From the NCBI RefSeq assembly GCF_002252445.1, contig NZ_NNRJ01000052.1, positions 62,001 to 126,000 on the forward strand: a DNA stretch of 64,000 bases, in the 5' to 3' direction. Source of the stretch: Brucella thiophenivorans (GTDB lineage: Bacteria > Pseudomonadota > Alphaproteobacteria > Rhizobiales > Rhizobiaceae). The position numbers were made by a program, and so were the translations under genes. Under the pieces are notes generated by a model, which saw nothing but the letters and a program-made list of their open reading frames with translations, was not told the origin of the DNA and searched no databases. Positions 35,589 through 45,180 of this stretch are shown here, piece by piece (position 1 is the stretch's first letter; each line of letters opens with the position of its first letter).

Positions 35589-36529
35589 ACGAGTTGATGG
35601 ATATCCTGCTTTCCGCTGGCCTCTGGGTTTCAGTGCTTCGCATTGCAACACCGCTGATTTTCGGCACACTTGGCGCGCTTTATTGCGAACGCGCAGGCGT
35701 TCTCAATCTTGGCATCGAAGGCATTATGACCTTCGGCGCAATGATTGGCTGGCTGACCGTCTTCAATGGCGCTGACCTTTGGGTGGGCGTGCTTGCAGCG
35801 GCTGCATCGGGCGCTTTGTTCGGTCTGCTTCACGCAGCGCTCACCGTGCCGCTCGGCTTGTCACAGCATGTGGTCGGTCTTGGTATTACGCTGTTTGCAT
35901 CGAGCCTCAGCTACTTCCTGTTCCGCCTGCTGGTGCCGCTATCATCGACCCCGCCAACAATCACACCGTTTCAGCCGCTCAATCCATCATGGCTCACTGA
36001 CATTCCATTTTTGGGACAGGTTCTCGGTACACAAACCGCACTCACATGGATCGCCATTCCGCTGGCGCTGCTGCTTGCTTATATCTTGTTTCGAACGCCT
36101 ATCGGCCTAGCCATCCGCATGACCGGCGAAAACCCGCATGCAGCAGAAGCACAAGGCATCAATCCAATCCGCGTGCGTATTTTCACCATCATGTTCGGCA
36201 GTGCATTGATGGCTGTTGGTGGTTCGTTTCTAACGCTCTCAGCGTTCAACTCATTCTTCCCAACTATGATGCAAGGACGCGGCTGGGTCTGTATCGCGCT
36301 TGTCGTTTTTGCGTCGTGGAAACCCGCGCGTGCGCTGCTTGGTGCGCTGCTATTCGCACTCTTTGATGCATTCCAGCTGCGCTTGCAGACCGTTTACGGT
36401 AAGCTCGTGCCTTATCAGCTTTTCCTGATGATCCCATATATCATGTCGATTGTAGCACTGATCGTCATGGCGCGCCGCGCGCGCGTTCCGCAAGCATTGA
36501 TGCAACCTTACCGTCGCGGCGAGAGATAA
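35585..36529 (+). CDS. BMP-type ABC transporter permease 2 (YufQ-like)
   Basis: 314 residues, about nine helices. TPLIFGTLGALYCERAGVLN and LGIEGIMTFGAMIGW near the N terminus and TGENPHAAEAQGINPIRVR (coupling loop) are typical of the second permease of nucleoside importers. Its ATG overlaps the stop of the first permease (ATGA). The operon ends at the terminator 36553-36580. Confidence 0.9.
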   Translation: MNELMDILLSAGLWVSVLRIATPLIFGTLGALYCERAGVLNLGIEGIMTFGAMIGWLTVFNGADLWVGVLAAAASGALFGLLHAALTVPLGLSQHVVGLGITLFASSLSYFLFRLLVPLSSTPPTITPFQPLNPSWLTDIPFLGQVLGTQTALTWIAIPLALLLAYILFRTPIGLAIRMTGENPHAAEAQGINPIRVRIFTIMFGSALMAVGGSFLTLSAFNSFFPTMMQGRGWVCIALVVFASWKPARALLGALLFALFDAFQLRLQTVYGKLVPYQLFLMIPYIMSIVALIVMARRARVPQALMQPYRRGER

Positions 36530-36552
36530 ATAATCATCAATCTGACAAAATG

Positions 36553-36580
36553 AAAACGGCGCCCTTCGGCGCCGTTTTTT
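36553..36580. terminator. Rho-independent terminator of the BMP operon (bidirectional with typA)
   Basis: AAAACGGCGCC-CTTC-GGCGCCGTTTT followed by two more T. The A-run on the other side lets it serve the convergent typA gene as well. Confidence 0.92.
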
Positions 36581-36595
36581 GTTCAACCAGAGAAA

Positions 36596-38422
36596 TCAAG
36601 CAGCGCTTGATTTGCCGCTCTTTTCAAAGCGCTTGCGCTCATTTGGATCGAGATAGAGCTTGCGCAGACGGATCGACTTTGGCGTTACTTCAACCAGTTC
36701 GTCATCCTGAATCCACGACAAAGCGCGTTCCAGCGTCATGCGGATCGGCGGCGTCAGCTTCACGGCTTCATCCTTGCCCGACGCGCGAACGTTGGTGAGC
36801 TTCTTGCCCTTCAACACGTTCACCTCCAGATCGTTGTCGCGCGAGTGAATGCCGATAAGCATACCCTGATAAACCTTGACGCCTGCGTCAATGATCATCG
36901 GACCACGATCTTCAAGGTTGAACAGTGCATAAGCAACAGCTTCGCCCTGATCGTTAGAAATCAGAACACCATTGTTACGACCAGCGATTTCGCCCTTATA
37001 TGGCTGATAATCGTGGAACAGACGGTTCATGATCGCCGTGCCGCGTGTATCGGTCAGAAGTTCCGACTGATAGCCAATAAGACCACGGGTCGGTGCGTAG
37101 AAAACCATGCGAACGCGATTGCCGCCCGAAGGACGCAGTTCGACCATTTCGGCCTTACGTTCGGACATTTTCTGAACAACGGTGCCGGAATATTCTTCAT
37201 CGACGTCGATGACGACTTCTTCCACAGGCTCAAGCATTTCGCCGTTGTCGCCTTCTTTCATGACAACGCGCGGACGCGAAACGCCAAGTTCAAAGCCTTC
37301 ACGACGCATGTTTTCGATCAGAACAGCAAGCTGCAATTCGCCGCGACCAGAAACGAAGAAAGAGTCTTTTTCGCTCGATTCTTCGATCTTCAGAGCAACA
37401 TTGCCTTCCGCTTCCTTCATGAGACGGTCACGAATAACGCGGCTCGTTACCTTGTCACCTTCGGTGCCGGCATAAGGGCTGTCATTGACGATGAAGGACA
37501 TAGTTACGGTTGGCGGATCAATTGGCTGCGCTTCAAGCGGAATACTTACCGATGTATCGCAGAATGTGTCAGCAACTGTACCCTTGGAAAGACCCGCGAT
37601 TGCAACAATGTCGCCTGCATGGGCTTCATCAATTGCCTGACGCTCAATACCGCGGAATGCAAGTATCTTGGAAATACGGCCGGTTTCGAGAAGCTTGCCA
37701 TCCTGGCTCAGTACCTTCACAGGCTGGTTCGACTTAACCGAACCGGAATGTATACGACCAGTGATAATGCGACCGAGGAAAGGATCAGCTTCAAGGATCG
37801 TACCGATCATGCTGAATGGACCTTCCGCCACCTTTGGCGCAGGTACGTGCTTGAGCACCAGATCGAACAGCGGTGCCAGACCTTCGTCCTGCGGGCCCTC
37901 TGGATTCAGCGCCATCCAGCCATTACGGCCTGAACCGTAAAGAATCGGGAATTCAAGCTGCTCATCTGTCGCATCGAGATTTGCGAAGAGGTCGAATACT
38001 TCATTGATGACTTCTTCATGACGACCATCTGGACGATCAATCTTGTTGATCGCAACGATTGGACGCAGACCCACTTTGAGCGCCTTGCCGACAACAAATT
38101 TCGTCTGTGGCATCGGACCTTCAGCTGCGTCAACAAGCACGATAGCGCCATCAACCATCGAAAGAATACGCTCAACTTCGCCACCGAAATCGGCGTGGCC
38201 GGGTGTGTCGACGATGTTGATGCGCGTGTTTTTCCAAACGACCGAAGTCGCCTTGGCGAGAATGGTGATCCCGCGTTCCTTTTCGATGTCGTTGGAGTCC
38301 ATCATGCGTTCTGCAACGCGCTGATTGTCGCGGAACGAGCCGGACTGTTTCAACAATTCATCGACCAGTGTGGTTTTGCCATGATCGACGTGTGCGATAA
38401 TAGCGATATTACGCAATTCCAT
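36596..38422 (-). CDS. typA: Ribosome-associated GTPase TypA/BipA
   Basis: 608 residues, normal length. G1 is [15 protein letters not shown]2 region [12 protein letters not shown]3 [16 protein letters not shown] and G4 NKIDRPD. After the EF-G-like domains comes the TypA-specific C-terminal domain ([36 protein letters not shown]). It binds the ribosome and helps 50S assembly and growth under stress such as cold. It stands alone between two terminators. Confidence 0.96.
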   Translation of the reverse strand: MELRNIAIIAHVDHGKTTLVDELLKQSGSFRDNQRVAERMMDSNDIEKERGITILAKATSVVWKNTRINIVDTPGHADFGGEVERILSMVDGAIVLVDAAEGPMPQTKFVVGKALKVGLRPIVAINKIDRPDGRHEEVINEVFDLFANLDATDEQLEFPILYGSGRNGWMALNPEGPQDEGLAPLFDLVLKHVPAPKVAEGPFSMIGTILEADPFLGRIITGRIHSGSVKSNQPVKVLSQDGKLLETGRISKILAFRGIERQAIDEAHAGDIVAIAGLSKGTVADTFCDTSVSIPLEAQPIDPPTVTMSFIVNDSPYAGTEGDKVTSRVIRDRLMKEAEGNVALKIEESSEKDSFFVSGRGELQLAVLIENMRREGFELGVSRPRVVMKEGDNGEMLEPVEEVVIDVDEEYSGTVVQKMSERKAEMVELRPSGGNRVRMVFYAPTRGLIGYQSELLTDTRGTAIMNRLFHDYQPYKGEIAGRNNGVLISNDQGEAVAYALFNLEDRGPMIIDAGVKVYQGMLIGIHSRDNDLEVNVLKGKKLTNVRASGKDEAVKLTPPIRMTLERALSWIQDDELVEVTPKSIRLRKLYLDPNERKRFEKSGKSSAA

Positions 38423-38516
38423 ATGGAGATCACTTCTCTACGAGTTGGGAGCCGCGCCAGCATTGGTTGCGCGGAAAATCAATGGGGCGCTCATACAGGT
38501 TTTTTTGCGTTTTAGA

Positions 38517-38541
38517 AAGGGGCAGCACGAAACTGCCCCTT
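38517..38541 (-). terminator. Terminator downstream of mgtE
   Basis: AAGGGGCAG / CTGCCCCTT, 9-bp stem with a 7-base loop, between mgtE and typA. The T-run is short (TTTCT), so strength is uncertain. Confidence 0.65.
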
Positions 38542-38609
38542 AATTAACCCGAAAAGCCCGGATTTAGGTGTTTATTTACAGGCCGATTGTGACAGTTTTG
38601 CCGTGTTTT

Positions 38610-39992
38610 CTACAGCAAAGTTCCTGAGAGGATCACCAATGCAACACTGAAATAGATCACAAGGCCTGTCACATCGACCAGCGTGGCAACGAAAGGTGCC
38701 GACGCACTGGCTGGATCAAAACCCAGCCTGCGCAGAATAAATGGCAGCATAGACCCCGTCACAGAACCAAAAGTCACGATACAGACAAGCGCCATACCAA
38801 CGGTTGCTGCAACCAGCATCCAGTGTTCACCATAATCGTAGATACCGAGATTTTGCCAGATCGCAATACGCACGACACCGATGAAACCAAGGAATGCGCC
38901 GAGTGCCAAACCAGTTGGTAATTCACGAATTGCGACACGCCACCAATCTTTGAGACTAAGTTCCTGCAATGCAAGCGCACGGATGATCAGTGATGTGGCC
39001 TGTGAACCGGAATTACCACCCGATGACATAATCAGCGGAATAAACAGCGTCAGCACGAGTGCTTTTTCCAGCTCGACTTCAAAATGCTGCATCGCACTTG
39101 CGGTGAGCATTTCGCCAAGGAAAAGAATCCCCAGCCAGCCACCGCGCTTCTTGAGCATTTCGCCAAAGCCGATGCGCATATAAGGCTTATCGAGTGCTTC
39201 CATACCGCCGAAACGGTAAGCGTCTTCACTCGCATCCTCAGTCATCGCATCGAGCACATCGTCAACAGTCACGATACCAATAATATGGCGGCTGTCATCA
39301 ACGACAGGCACTGCCAGAAGGTCGTGCTTGCGGAAAAGGCGCGCAACGTCTTCACGATTGGCAAGCGGAGAAATGGTGATCGGGTCATCATCACGCGCAA
39401 GCGAAAGGATCGGCTCGTCCAGCTCACGAATGATCAGACGACGCAGGCTGACTACGCCCAGAAGAACGCGGGTTTGCGGATCAACCACATAGATGGCGTA
39501 GACGGTCTCACGCGTACGCTCGACCTGACGAATGTGGTCCAGCGTTTGTCCAACATTCCAGTTGGATGGCACGGTGATGAACTCAATCGTCATCAGACTA
39601 CCAGCCGTATTCGGCGGATAGCCCATGAGCTTTTTTAACGCAGCCTTGGTTTCAGGCGCAAGAATGGGGAACAGACGTGCACGATCTGCGTCTTCCATAT
39701 CCTGAAAAACGTCGGTGGCACGGTCAGCGGACATGCCATCAAGCAGGAAGCTTGCGATATTTGGCGGCAAGGTTGCCAGAATTTCGGTGGCCCGTTCCAG
39801 CTCAGGCTGGTCGAGCAAACGGATAGCATCGTCGTGCGATAGCTGTGCAATAACTGCGATTGCGTCATCTGCATCGAGTTCATTGACAATTTCGACTGCG
39901 TCACCGGTACGAATATCGGCGATGCGGCTGGCAATTGCAGCAGCAGGAAGGTCGGCAACATTGAGAACTTCGGTGAAGTTGTTGTCGGTCAT
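38610..39992 (-). CDS. mgtE: Magnesium channel/transporter MgtE
   Basis: 460 residues from ATG 39992 with AAAGG ahead of it; a longer frame to 40037 would run through the leader hairpin. Layout: N domain of helical repeats (residues about 15-125), two CBS domains (about 130-255) with GVVSLRRLI and IGIVTVDDVLD, and five membrane helices from about 285, with LFIPLIMSSGGNSGSQATSL and FVATLVDVTGLVIYFSVA in the pore region. Mg2+ bound between the N and CBS domains closes the pore. Monocistronic with a structured leader. Confidence 0.95.
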   Translation of the reverse strand: MTDNNFTEVLNVADLPAAAIASRIADIRTGDAVEIVNELDADDAIAVIAQLSHDDAIRLLDQPELERATEILATLPPNIASFLLDGMSADRATDVFQDMEDADRARLFPILAPETKAALKKLMGYPPNTAGSLMTIEFITVPSNWNVGQTLDHIRQVERTRETVYAIYVVDPQTRVLLGVVSLRRLIIRELDEPILSLARDDDPITISPLANREDVARLFRKHDLLAVPVVDDSRHIIGIVTVDDVLDAMTEDASEDAYRFGGMEALDKPYMRIGFGEMLKKRGGWLGILFLGEMLTASAMQHFEVELEKALVLTLFIPLIMSSGGNSGSQATSLIIRALALQELSLKDWWRVAIRELPTGLALGAFLGFIGVVRIAIWQNLGIYDYGEHWMLVAATVGMALVCIVTFGSVTGSMLPFILRRLGFDPASASAPFVATLVDVTGLVIYFSVALVILSGTLL

Positions 39993-40315
39993 AGGCTTGC
40001 CTTTCTGTCGATCCGCCGTCAGAGGCAGATCGTGCAAGCCGACCGAAAGCGATCAGATCACGAACTGCCTTGACGGCTGAAACAATCGACTGTGACTGTC
40101 GCTTGGCATGAGAGAATAAAACTCCGGTTGAAATGCAGCCAAAGAGAATGCGGCTGCGAGGCTCATTTGCGCCGCGTCAGCGTCAAAGTCAACCCCCGCA
40201 CCGCGTTCATGACGGCTTTTTCATATTCCTCTTAAAGCTGCCAATTGCTCTTGCCCTGCCATCATTGAAATCCTAAGTCTGATACATAGCGAATTCATTT
40301 AGCGAGAGTTTTCCG
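39993..40315. other. Divergent mgtE / peptidase intergenic region
   Basis: The 323 bases hold the mgtE leader hairpin (40015-40077) next to mgtE. The remainder should contain two divergent promoters, but I see no convincing -35/-10 pair. No gene is evident. Confidence 0.4.
40015..40077 (-). promoter_or_regulatory. Long hairpin in the mgtE 5' leader, candidate cis-regulatory RNA
   Basis: On the mgtE strand GCCGTCA-A-GGCAG pairs with CTGCC-TC-TGACGGC, and inside it CGTG/CACG and GATCG-CTTT-CGGTC also pair, so 63 bases fold into one long interrupted stem. It ends 22 bases before the start codon, just ahead of the ribosome site. No T-run follows. It does not look like the known M-box. Confidence 0.5.
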
Positions 40316-42364
40316 ATGTCCGATACGCCCGTCTATAATCACGCATTGACCGAATGGAATGGACCTCTGGGCCTGCCGGATTTCACCGCTTTCAGGGATG
40401 ATGATTTCGATGCCACTTTCGATGCAGCTCTGGCTAAAGACCTTGCGGAAGTCGAAGCTATTACCAACGACACTGCGGAACCAACCATTGAAAATACACT
40501 GAAAGCCTTACAGCTTACCGGCCAATCGCTTGATCGCGTTTCATCAATTTTCTGGATGCGCGCCGGTGCATATACCAACGATACTATTCAGGCGCTGGAA
40601 CGCGAAATCGCACCAAAAATGTCGCGTCATTATTCGCGCATCATGATGGACCCAAAACTGTTTGCGCGTATTGATGCACTTTATGAAAACCGCGATCATC
40701 TTGATCTCGATATTGAGACAAAGCGTGTGCTGGAAAAGACCTGGAAGGGCTTTGTCCGCTCTGGCGCAAAGCTTGATGAAGCAGGCAAACAGGAATTGGC
40801 AGACATCAACGAGAAGCTTGCCGGACTCGGTGCACGCTTTGGTCAGAATGTACTCAAAGATGAATCAAGCTGGGCATTGTTTATCACCAACGAAGCTGAC
40901 CTAGCGGGACTGCCTGACTTTCTAAAAAATGCCATGCAAAGTGCAGCAACAGAACGCGGCAAACCAGACGCGTGGGCGGTCACGCTGTCTCGGTCTATCG
41001 TTGAACCATTTCTGACATTCTCGGAAAACCGCGAACTACGCGAACAGGCTTTCAACGCATGGGGCAAGCGCGGCGAAAATGGCGGAGAAACCGATAATCG
41101 CGAGGTTGTGCGCGAAATGGTGGAACTGCGCGAACGCAAAGCGCACCTGCTCGGCTATGCTAATTTCGCAGCCTATAAGCTCGATGACACCATGGCTAAA
41201 ACACCAAAGGCCGTGATGGATCTACTGGAGCCAGTGTGGGACAAGGCACGCGCCAAAGCGCGGGAAGAAGAAACTGAGCTTGAGCGCCTGATCGCAGCAG
41301 ATGGTAACAATCACAAAGTGGCACCGTGGGACTGGCGTTTTTATGCTGAAAAGCTTCGCGCCGAACGTTTCGCGTTCGATGAGGCCGAACTGAAGCCCTA
41401 TCTGCAACTCGAAAAAATCATTGAAGCAAGTTTCGATGTTGCGACGCGGCTTTTCGGCATTCGCTTTGAAGAGAAAAAAGGCATCTCCACATGGCACCCT
41501 GATGTAAGGGTGTTTCAGGTTTTGAATGCCGATGGCAGCGGGCGTGGCTTATTCCTCGGTGACTATTTTGCACGTACCTCAAAACGTTCAGGTGCATGGA
41601 TGAGTTCTTTGCAATCAAGCCATAAGCTTGGTGCTGGGCAAAAGCCGTTCATCTATAACGTAATGAATTTCGCGAAGCCCAAGGCTGGCGAACCTGCGCT
41701 GCTATCGCTGGATGATGCCCGCACGCTATTCCACGAGTTTGGACATGCGTTGCATGGGCTTTTGTCGGATGTGACATGGCCTGCCGTATCAGGCACCGCC
41801 GTTGCACGCGACTTTGTCGAACTGCCGTCTCAACTATATGAGCATTGGTTGACCGTGCCAGAAGTGCTTGAAAAATATGCCGTGCATTATCGTACCGGTG
41901 ACGCCATGCCCAAGGCACTGCTCGACAAGGTACTCGCTGCCCGCTCGTTCAATGCAGGGTTTAATACCGTCGAGTTTACATCATCCGCACTTGTCGATAT
42001 GGCATTTCATACGGGCACGGAAAAGATCACTGACCCACTCGCATTTGAAGCGGCAACACTGGAAAAGCTTTCGATGCCTGATGCCATTATCATGCGTCAC
42101 CGCACGCCACATTTCACACATGTCTTCTCTGGCGACGGCTATTCCGCTGGTTACTATTCCTACATGTGGTCGGAAGTGCTTGATGCCGATGCTTTCTCAG
42201 CATTTGAAGAAACCGGCGATGCTTTTAACCCTGCACTCGCTGCAAAGCTTAAACAATATATCTATTCGGCAGGCGGTAGCCGTGACCCGGAAGATCTTTA
42301 CAAGGCATTCCGGGGCAAAATGCCAACGCCTGACGCGATGATTGAAAAACGTGGTTTGAATTAA
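40316..42364 (+). CDS. M3 family metallopeptidase (peptidyl-dipeptidase Dcp / oligopeptidase A type)
   Basis: 682 residues. The zinc motif HEFGHALHG is at about residue 472, with the downstream Glu in RDFVELPSQLYEHW, as in all M3 peptidases; FTHVFSGDGYSAGYYSYMWSEVLDADAF is the family's C-terminal substrate region (quoted: SGDGYSAGYYSYMWSEVLDA). It degrades short peptides in the cytoplasm or periplasm. No signal peptide is visible, so cytoplasmic. Monocistronic. Dcp and PrlC/OpdA cannot be separated with certainty, though length favours Dcp. Confidence 0.92.
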   Translation: MSDTPVYNHALTEWNGPLGLPDFTAFRDDDFDATFDAALAKDLAEVEAITNDTAEPTIENTLKALQLTGQSLDRVSSIFWMRAGAYTNDTIQALEREIAPKMSRHYSRIMMDPKLFARIDALYENRDHLDLDIETKRVLEKTWKGFVRSGAKLDEAGKQELADINEKLAGLGARFGQNVLKDESSWALFITNEADLAGLPDFLKNAMQSAATERGKPDAWAVTLSRSIVEPFLTFSENRELREQAFNAWGKRGENGGETDNREVVREMVELRERKAHLLGYANFAAYKLDDTMAKTPKAVMDLLEPVWDKARAKAREEETELERLIAADGNNHKVAPWDWRFYAEKLRAERFAFDEAELKPYLQLEKIIEASFDVATRLFGIRFEEKKGISTWHPDVRVFQVLNADGSGRGLFLGDYFARTSKRSGAWMSSLQSSHKLGAGQKPFIYNVMNFAKPKAGEPALLSLDDARTLFHEFGHALHGLLSDVTWPAVSGTAVARDFVELPSQLYEHWLTVPEVLEKYAVHYRTGDAMPKALLDKVLAARSFNAGFNTVEFTSSALVDMAFHTGTEKITDPLAFEAATLEKLSMPDAIIMRHRTPHFTHVFSGDGYSAGYYSYMWSEVLDADAFSAFEETGDAFNPALAAKLKQYIYSAGGSRDPEDLYKAFRGKMPTPDAMIEKRGLN

Positions 42365-42366
42365 AA

Positions 42367-42411
42367 GCATGTCTCCCAAAAGTGGTGTCCGATTTTTGGA
42401 CAAAGACATGC
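42367..42411. repeat. Palindromic repeat core
   Basis: GCATGTCT...AGACATGC outer arms with CCCAAAAG and CGATTTTTGG inner parts. Same layout as the copies at 34475 and 30455. It lies between the peptidase stop and its terminator. Confidence 0.75.
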
Positions 42412-42421
42412 GCAAAAAGAC

Positions 42422-42447
42422 AAAAGGCCGGGAAACCGGCCTTTTTT
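42422..42447. terminator. Rho-independent terminator
   Basis: AAAAGGCCGG-GAAA-CCGGCCTTTTTT, a 10-bp stem followed by T's on the plus strand and an A-run on the other side, so it also serves the convergent DUF1737 gene. Confidence 0.92.
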
Positions 42448-42453
42448 ATTCAA

Positions 42454-42660
42454 TCAATAGTCGCCTAGTTTGATGTCAGGCGTATATTCGACGCCTTCGA
42501 CTTCCTTGATAACCGGCTGACCGCAATGCAGCACACCCGTTGCTGCATTGAACGCATAAGTCGGCGAACCATGCAGCTGCCAGCCCTTGTTCAAAGCGGC
42601 CGTCACGCGATGACAAAATGCAGAGTCGTCTGGTCCTGTGATGAAACGATAAAGCTTCAT
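42454..42660 (-). CDS. DUF1737 small protein
   Basis: 68 residues: MKLYRFITGPDDSAFCHRVT, GWQLHGSPTYAF and CGQPVIKEV match the DUF1737 family, which is small, cytoplasmic and of unknown function. GGAAG ribosome site precedes the ATG. It follows the CoA-ester lyase gene by 21 bases and is probably co-transcribed with it. Confidence 0.85.
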   Translation of the reverse strand: MKLYRFITGPDDSAFCHRVTAALNKGWQLHGSPTYAFNAATGVLHCGQPVIKEVEGVEYTPDIKLGDY

Positions 42661-42681
42661 AATTATTCTTCCTTTTTGTAA

Positions 42682-43551
42682 TTATGCGTTTGATTTTGCG
42701 AGCAAGCGCTCGGCTATTTTCAGATGCAGGCGCTCGACCATCTGACCATCCAGCGATACGACGCCCTTATCAGCATTCTCCGGCTGCGCGAAGACAGCAA
42801 CCACAGCACGGGCATAAGCCACATCGTCATCAGACGGCGAAAAAGCACGGTTTGCGGCTTCAATTTGTGAAGGATGAATAAGCGTCTTTCCATCAAACCC
42901 CATTGCCGCGCCTTGCACGCATTCTGCTTCAAAGCCCGTAGTGTCACGAAAGTCGTTATAAACACCATCCAAAATATCAATTCCACCAGCACGCGCGGCC
43001 AATAATATCTGCATCAGCCATGGGATCAGATAGGGTCGTCCTTCTAGGGGGCGTACGCCAGTTGCCAGCGCAATATCATTCGGTCCCACCACAAAACAGC
43101 CAAGCCGTGCCGCAGAGCGATGACCTAGAACAGCAATCTCATCCGCGTTCAGAATACCGCGAGGTGTTTCTATCATCGCCCAGACGCGCATTGCAGGATG
43201 GGCATCCTGGCGATCAAGCCGGCTGGCTGCATCAATCACATCCTGCGGTCGTTCAGCCTTCGGCAGCAAAACTGCATCCGCGCCAATCTTTGCCGCAGCA
43301 GTAAGATCAGCCTTATTCCATTGCGTATCAGCAGCGTTAACGCGCACAACGCGCTCAAAGCCAACCTTTGGATGCTCGGTAAAATGAGCAATCAATGCAT
43401 CGCGCGCAGCAAGTTTCGCTTCCGGCGCAACCGAGTCTTCCAGATCATAAATGACGCAATCGGCTCCAAGCGTCAGTGACTTTTCAACTGCACGGCTATT
43501 GGAAGCTGGCACAAACAAAACGGAACGACGCGGGCGAGCATTTGTTTTCAT
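42682..43551 (-). CDS. HpcH/HpaI family CoA-ester lyase (citrate lyase beta / malyl-CoA lyase type)
   Basis: 289 residues from ATG 43551 (an earlier in-frame start at 43599 adds 16 unlikely residues). RRSVLFVPASNSRAVEKS, DCVIYDLEDSVAPEAK, LLPKAERPQDV and AMIETPRGILNADEIA are the family's conserved blocks, with the metal-binding Glu and Asp in place. It splits or forms a (3S)-3-carboxy-3-hydroxyacyl-CoA such as malyl- or citramalyl-CoA using Mg2+. No pathway partner lies nearby, so the substrate is open. Confidence 0.87.
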   Translation of the reverse strand: MKTNARPRRSVLFVPASNSRAVEKSLTLGADCVIYDLEDSVAPEAKLAARDALIAHFTEHPKVGFERVVRVNAADTQWNKADLTAAAKIGADAVLLPKAERPQDVIDAASRLDRQDAHPAMRVWAMIETPRGILNADEIAVLGHRSAARLGCFVVGPNDIALATGVRPLEGRPYLIPWLMQILLAARAGGIDILDGVYNDFRDTTGFEAECVQGAAMGFDGKTLIHPSQIEAANRAFSPSDDDVAYARAVVAVFAQPENADKGVVSLDGQMVERLHLKIAERLLAKSNA

Positions 43552-43798
43552 GCGCAATTTGTGCACTGAATAGCGATCGTTCGCAAGCGTCCTTCCCATA
43601 CATTCTAAGGCACTTGAAATCTGACTTATGACTGCTTATTTTGCATTCACGGTTGGAATGCACCTGCCGCTTGCAGCCTAAAGGCCATGGTAAAGCATTC
43701 TGAATTCAAGTTCCTGTTTCGGCCTGTTCCGGTGACGGCAGAAACGGCAATGCGGGCGCCCGTTTACGAAAATGCTGCTCACATTCAGGAGCGAACCC

Positions 43799-44263
43799 AT
43801 GACCACAGCTATCCTTGCTGGGTACACGACAACTGACTTCAAACACCAGGCTCGCCGTTTGCGGCAGGCTTTGGGCGAAGAAGGCATAAATATCAGCCAC
43901 GGAAAAGCGCTTGATCTCGTCGCCCGACAATCTGGCACACGAGACTGGAATACGCTTGCAGCCAACGGTGTGAAGGTTGAAAAAGTACAAGTTGAAGACG
44001 ATACAGCGCCTTATCGCGTCAGCCAGCGCGTTTCGGGCATGTTCCATTCAACAGCATTTGAAGCCCGCATCATAGGCGTCGAGGAAACGATCAAGCCTGA
44101 TCTCTGGCGGATTACGCTGCAATTCGACCCCGCGATTAATGTTGCAGTTTCGCCGAACCTATCGATGCTGCGCAGGCGATTTACGGTCATTGTCGGTGCA
44201 GATGGAAGGTCTCGCCGATTGACCGGTAGTGAAAGCGGAAACATTGCCCTAAATGTACAATAA
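43799..44263 (+). CDS. Glyoxalase-related small protein (Glyoxalase_8-type domain)
   Basis: 154 residues from ATG 43799, chosen because AGGAG lies 8 bases upstream. Residues about 10-55 (ARRLRQALGEEGINISHGKA, DLVARQSGTRDWNTLAA) match the domain found in proteins labelled glyoxalase superfamily in alphaproteobacteria. The rest is beta-rich and ends near SESGNIALNVQ. No catalytic metal ligands of glyoxalase I are evident, so enzymatic function is doubtful. It stands alone. Confidence 0.7.
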   Translation: MTTAILAGYTTTDFKHQARRLRQALGEEGINISHGKALDLVARQSGTRDWNTLAANGVKVEKVQVEDDTAPYRVSQRVSGMFHSTAFEARIIGVEETIKPDLWRITLQFDPAINVAVSPNLSMLRRRFTVIVGADGRSRRLTGSESGNIALNVQ

Positions 44264-44349
44264 TTTCGCTTAGCACTACCTCGGCGCATGATTCCGAATT
44301 TTGAATCTAAAATTCAGACATATTCGTGTGTCGAGACAGTTGCGTATCG

Positions 44350-44374
44350 CCGGAGCGCCTTAAAAACGCTCCGG
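44350..44374. terminator. GC-rich hairpin downstream of the glyoxalase-related gene
   Basis: CCGGAGCG / CGCTCCGG with a 9-base loop rich in A. No T-run follows, so it may be a weak terminator or a leader structure. Confidence 0.4.
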
Positions 44375-44431
44375 ATGCAAGCTTATTACGATCCGAGGTT
44401 GCGACCTATTGGGCACTTGCGGCTTGAAACA

Positions 44432-44459
44432 TTGACTCTGTGTCATGCTGATGTAAACC
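44432..44459 (+). promoter_or_regulatory. Putative leuD promoter
   Basis: TTGACT, 16 bases, then TAAACC, about 40 bases before the leuD start. The -35 is good and the -10 poor. Confidence 0.4.
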
Positions 44460-44499
44460 AGTTTTCAAATTGTAAATACAAAACTGACAGGCTCCAGAT

Positions 44500-45105
44500 A
44501 TGGATAAGTTCACCAAGCTCACGGGCGTTGCAGCCCCCCTGCCGATCGTCAATATCGATACGGACATGATTATCCCGAAGGATTATCTCAAGACGATCAA
44601 GCGCACGGGTCTGAGCAAGGGTCTGTTTGCCGAAATGCGTTTCAACGAAGACGGCACCGAAAATCCAGATTTCGTGCTCAACAAGCCCGGCTATCGCAAC
44701 GCGCAGATTCTTGTAGCTGGCGATAATTTCGGCTGCGGTTCTTCGCGTGAACATGCGCCTTGGGCATTGCTCGATTTCGGCATCCGCTGCGTGATCTCGA
44801 CCTCTTTTGCCGACATCTTCTACAATAACTGCTTCAAGAACGGCATCTTGCCAATCAAGGTGTCTCAGGAAGACCTCGACAAGCTGATGGATGACGCGTC
44901 GCGCGGTGCCAATGCAACGCTGACCGTTGATCTTGAAGCCAAGGAAATTCACGGCCCCGATGGCGGCACGGTTTCCTTCGACCTCGACGATTTTAAGCGT
45001 CATTGCTTGCTCAATGGTCTCGACGACATCGGCCTGACCATGGAAAAGGCAAAAAGCATCGACATATTCGAAGCAAAGAACGCCCAACAGCGTCCCTGGG
45101 CATGA
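44500..45105 (+). CDS. leuD: 3-isopropylmalate dehydratase small subunit
   Basis: 201 residues, the full LeuD length. [28 protein letters not shown] opens the protein (quoted: [15 protein letters not shown]), [17 protein letters not shown] is the active-site swivel loop, and [17 protein letters not shown] follows. With LeuC it isomerises 2- to 3-isopropylmalate in leucine synthesis. No leuC or leuB is in the window, so the genes are scattered, as in other Rhizobiales. Confidence 0.96.
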   Translation: MDKFTKLTGVAAPLPIVNIDTDMIIPKDYLKTIKRTGLSKGLFAEMRFNEDGTENPDFVLNKPGYRNAQILVAGDNFGCGSSREHAPWALLDFGIRCVISTSFADIFYNNCFKNGILPIKVSQEDLDKLMDDASRGANATLTVDLEAKEIHGPDGGTVSFDLDDFKRHCLLNGLDDIGLTMEKAKSIDIFEAKNAQQRPWA

Positions 45106-45180
45106 TGGCTTTCAGTATTAGCACGCTCATTGCCAGAAAGTCCGGTGGCCTAAACATTGAATAGGACCCGGTTAGCTGAA

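Noticed and set aside
36845-37933. Long plus-strand frame of 362 codons opposite typA
   Set aside because: It is the antisense shadow of a well-supported GTPase gene, has no ribosome site and no recognisable protein.
44288-44569. 93-codon frame upstream of and overlapping leuD, tested as a leucine leader peptide
   Set aside because: It is not rich in Leu, has no ribosome site and no terminator follows before leuD.
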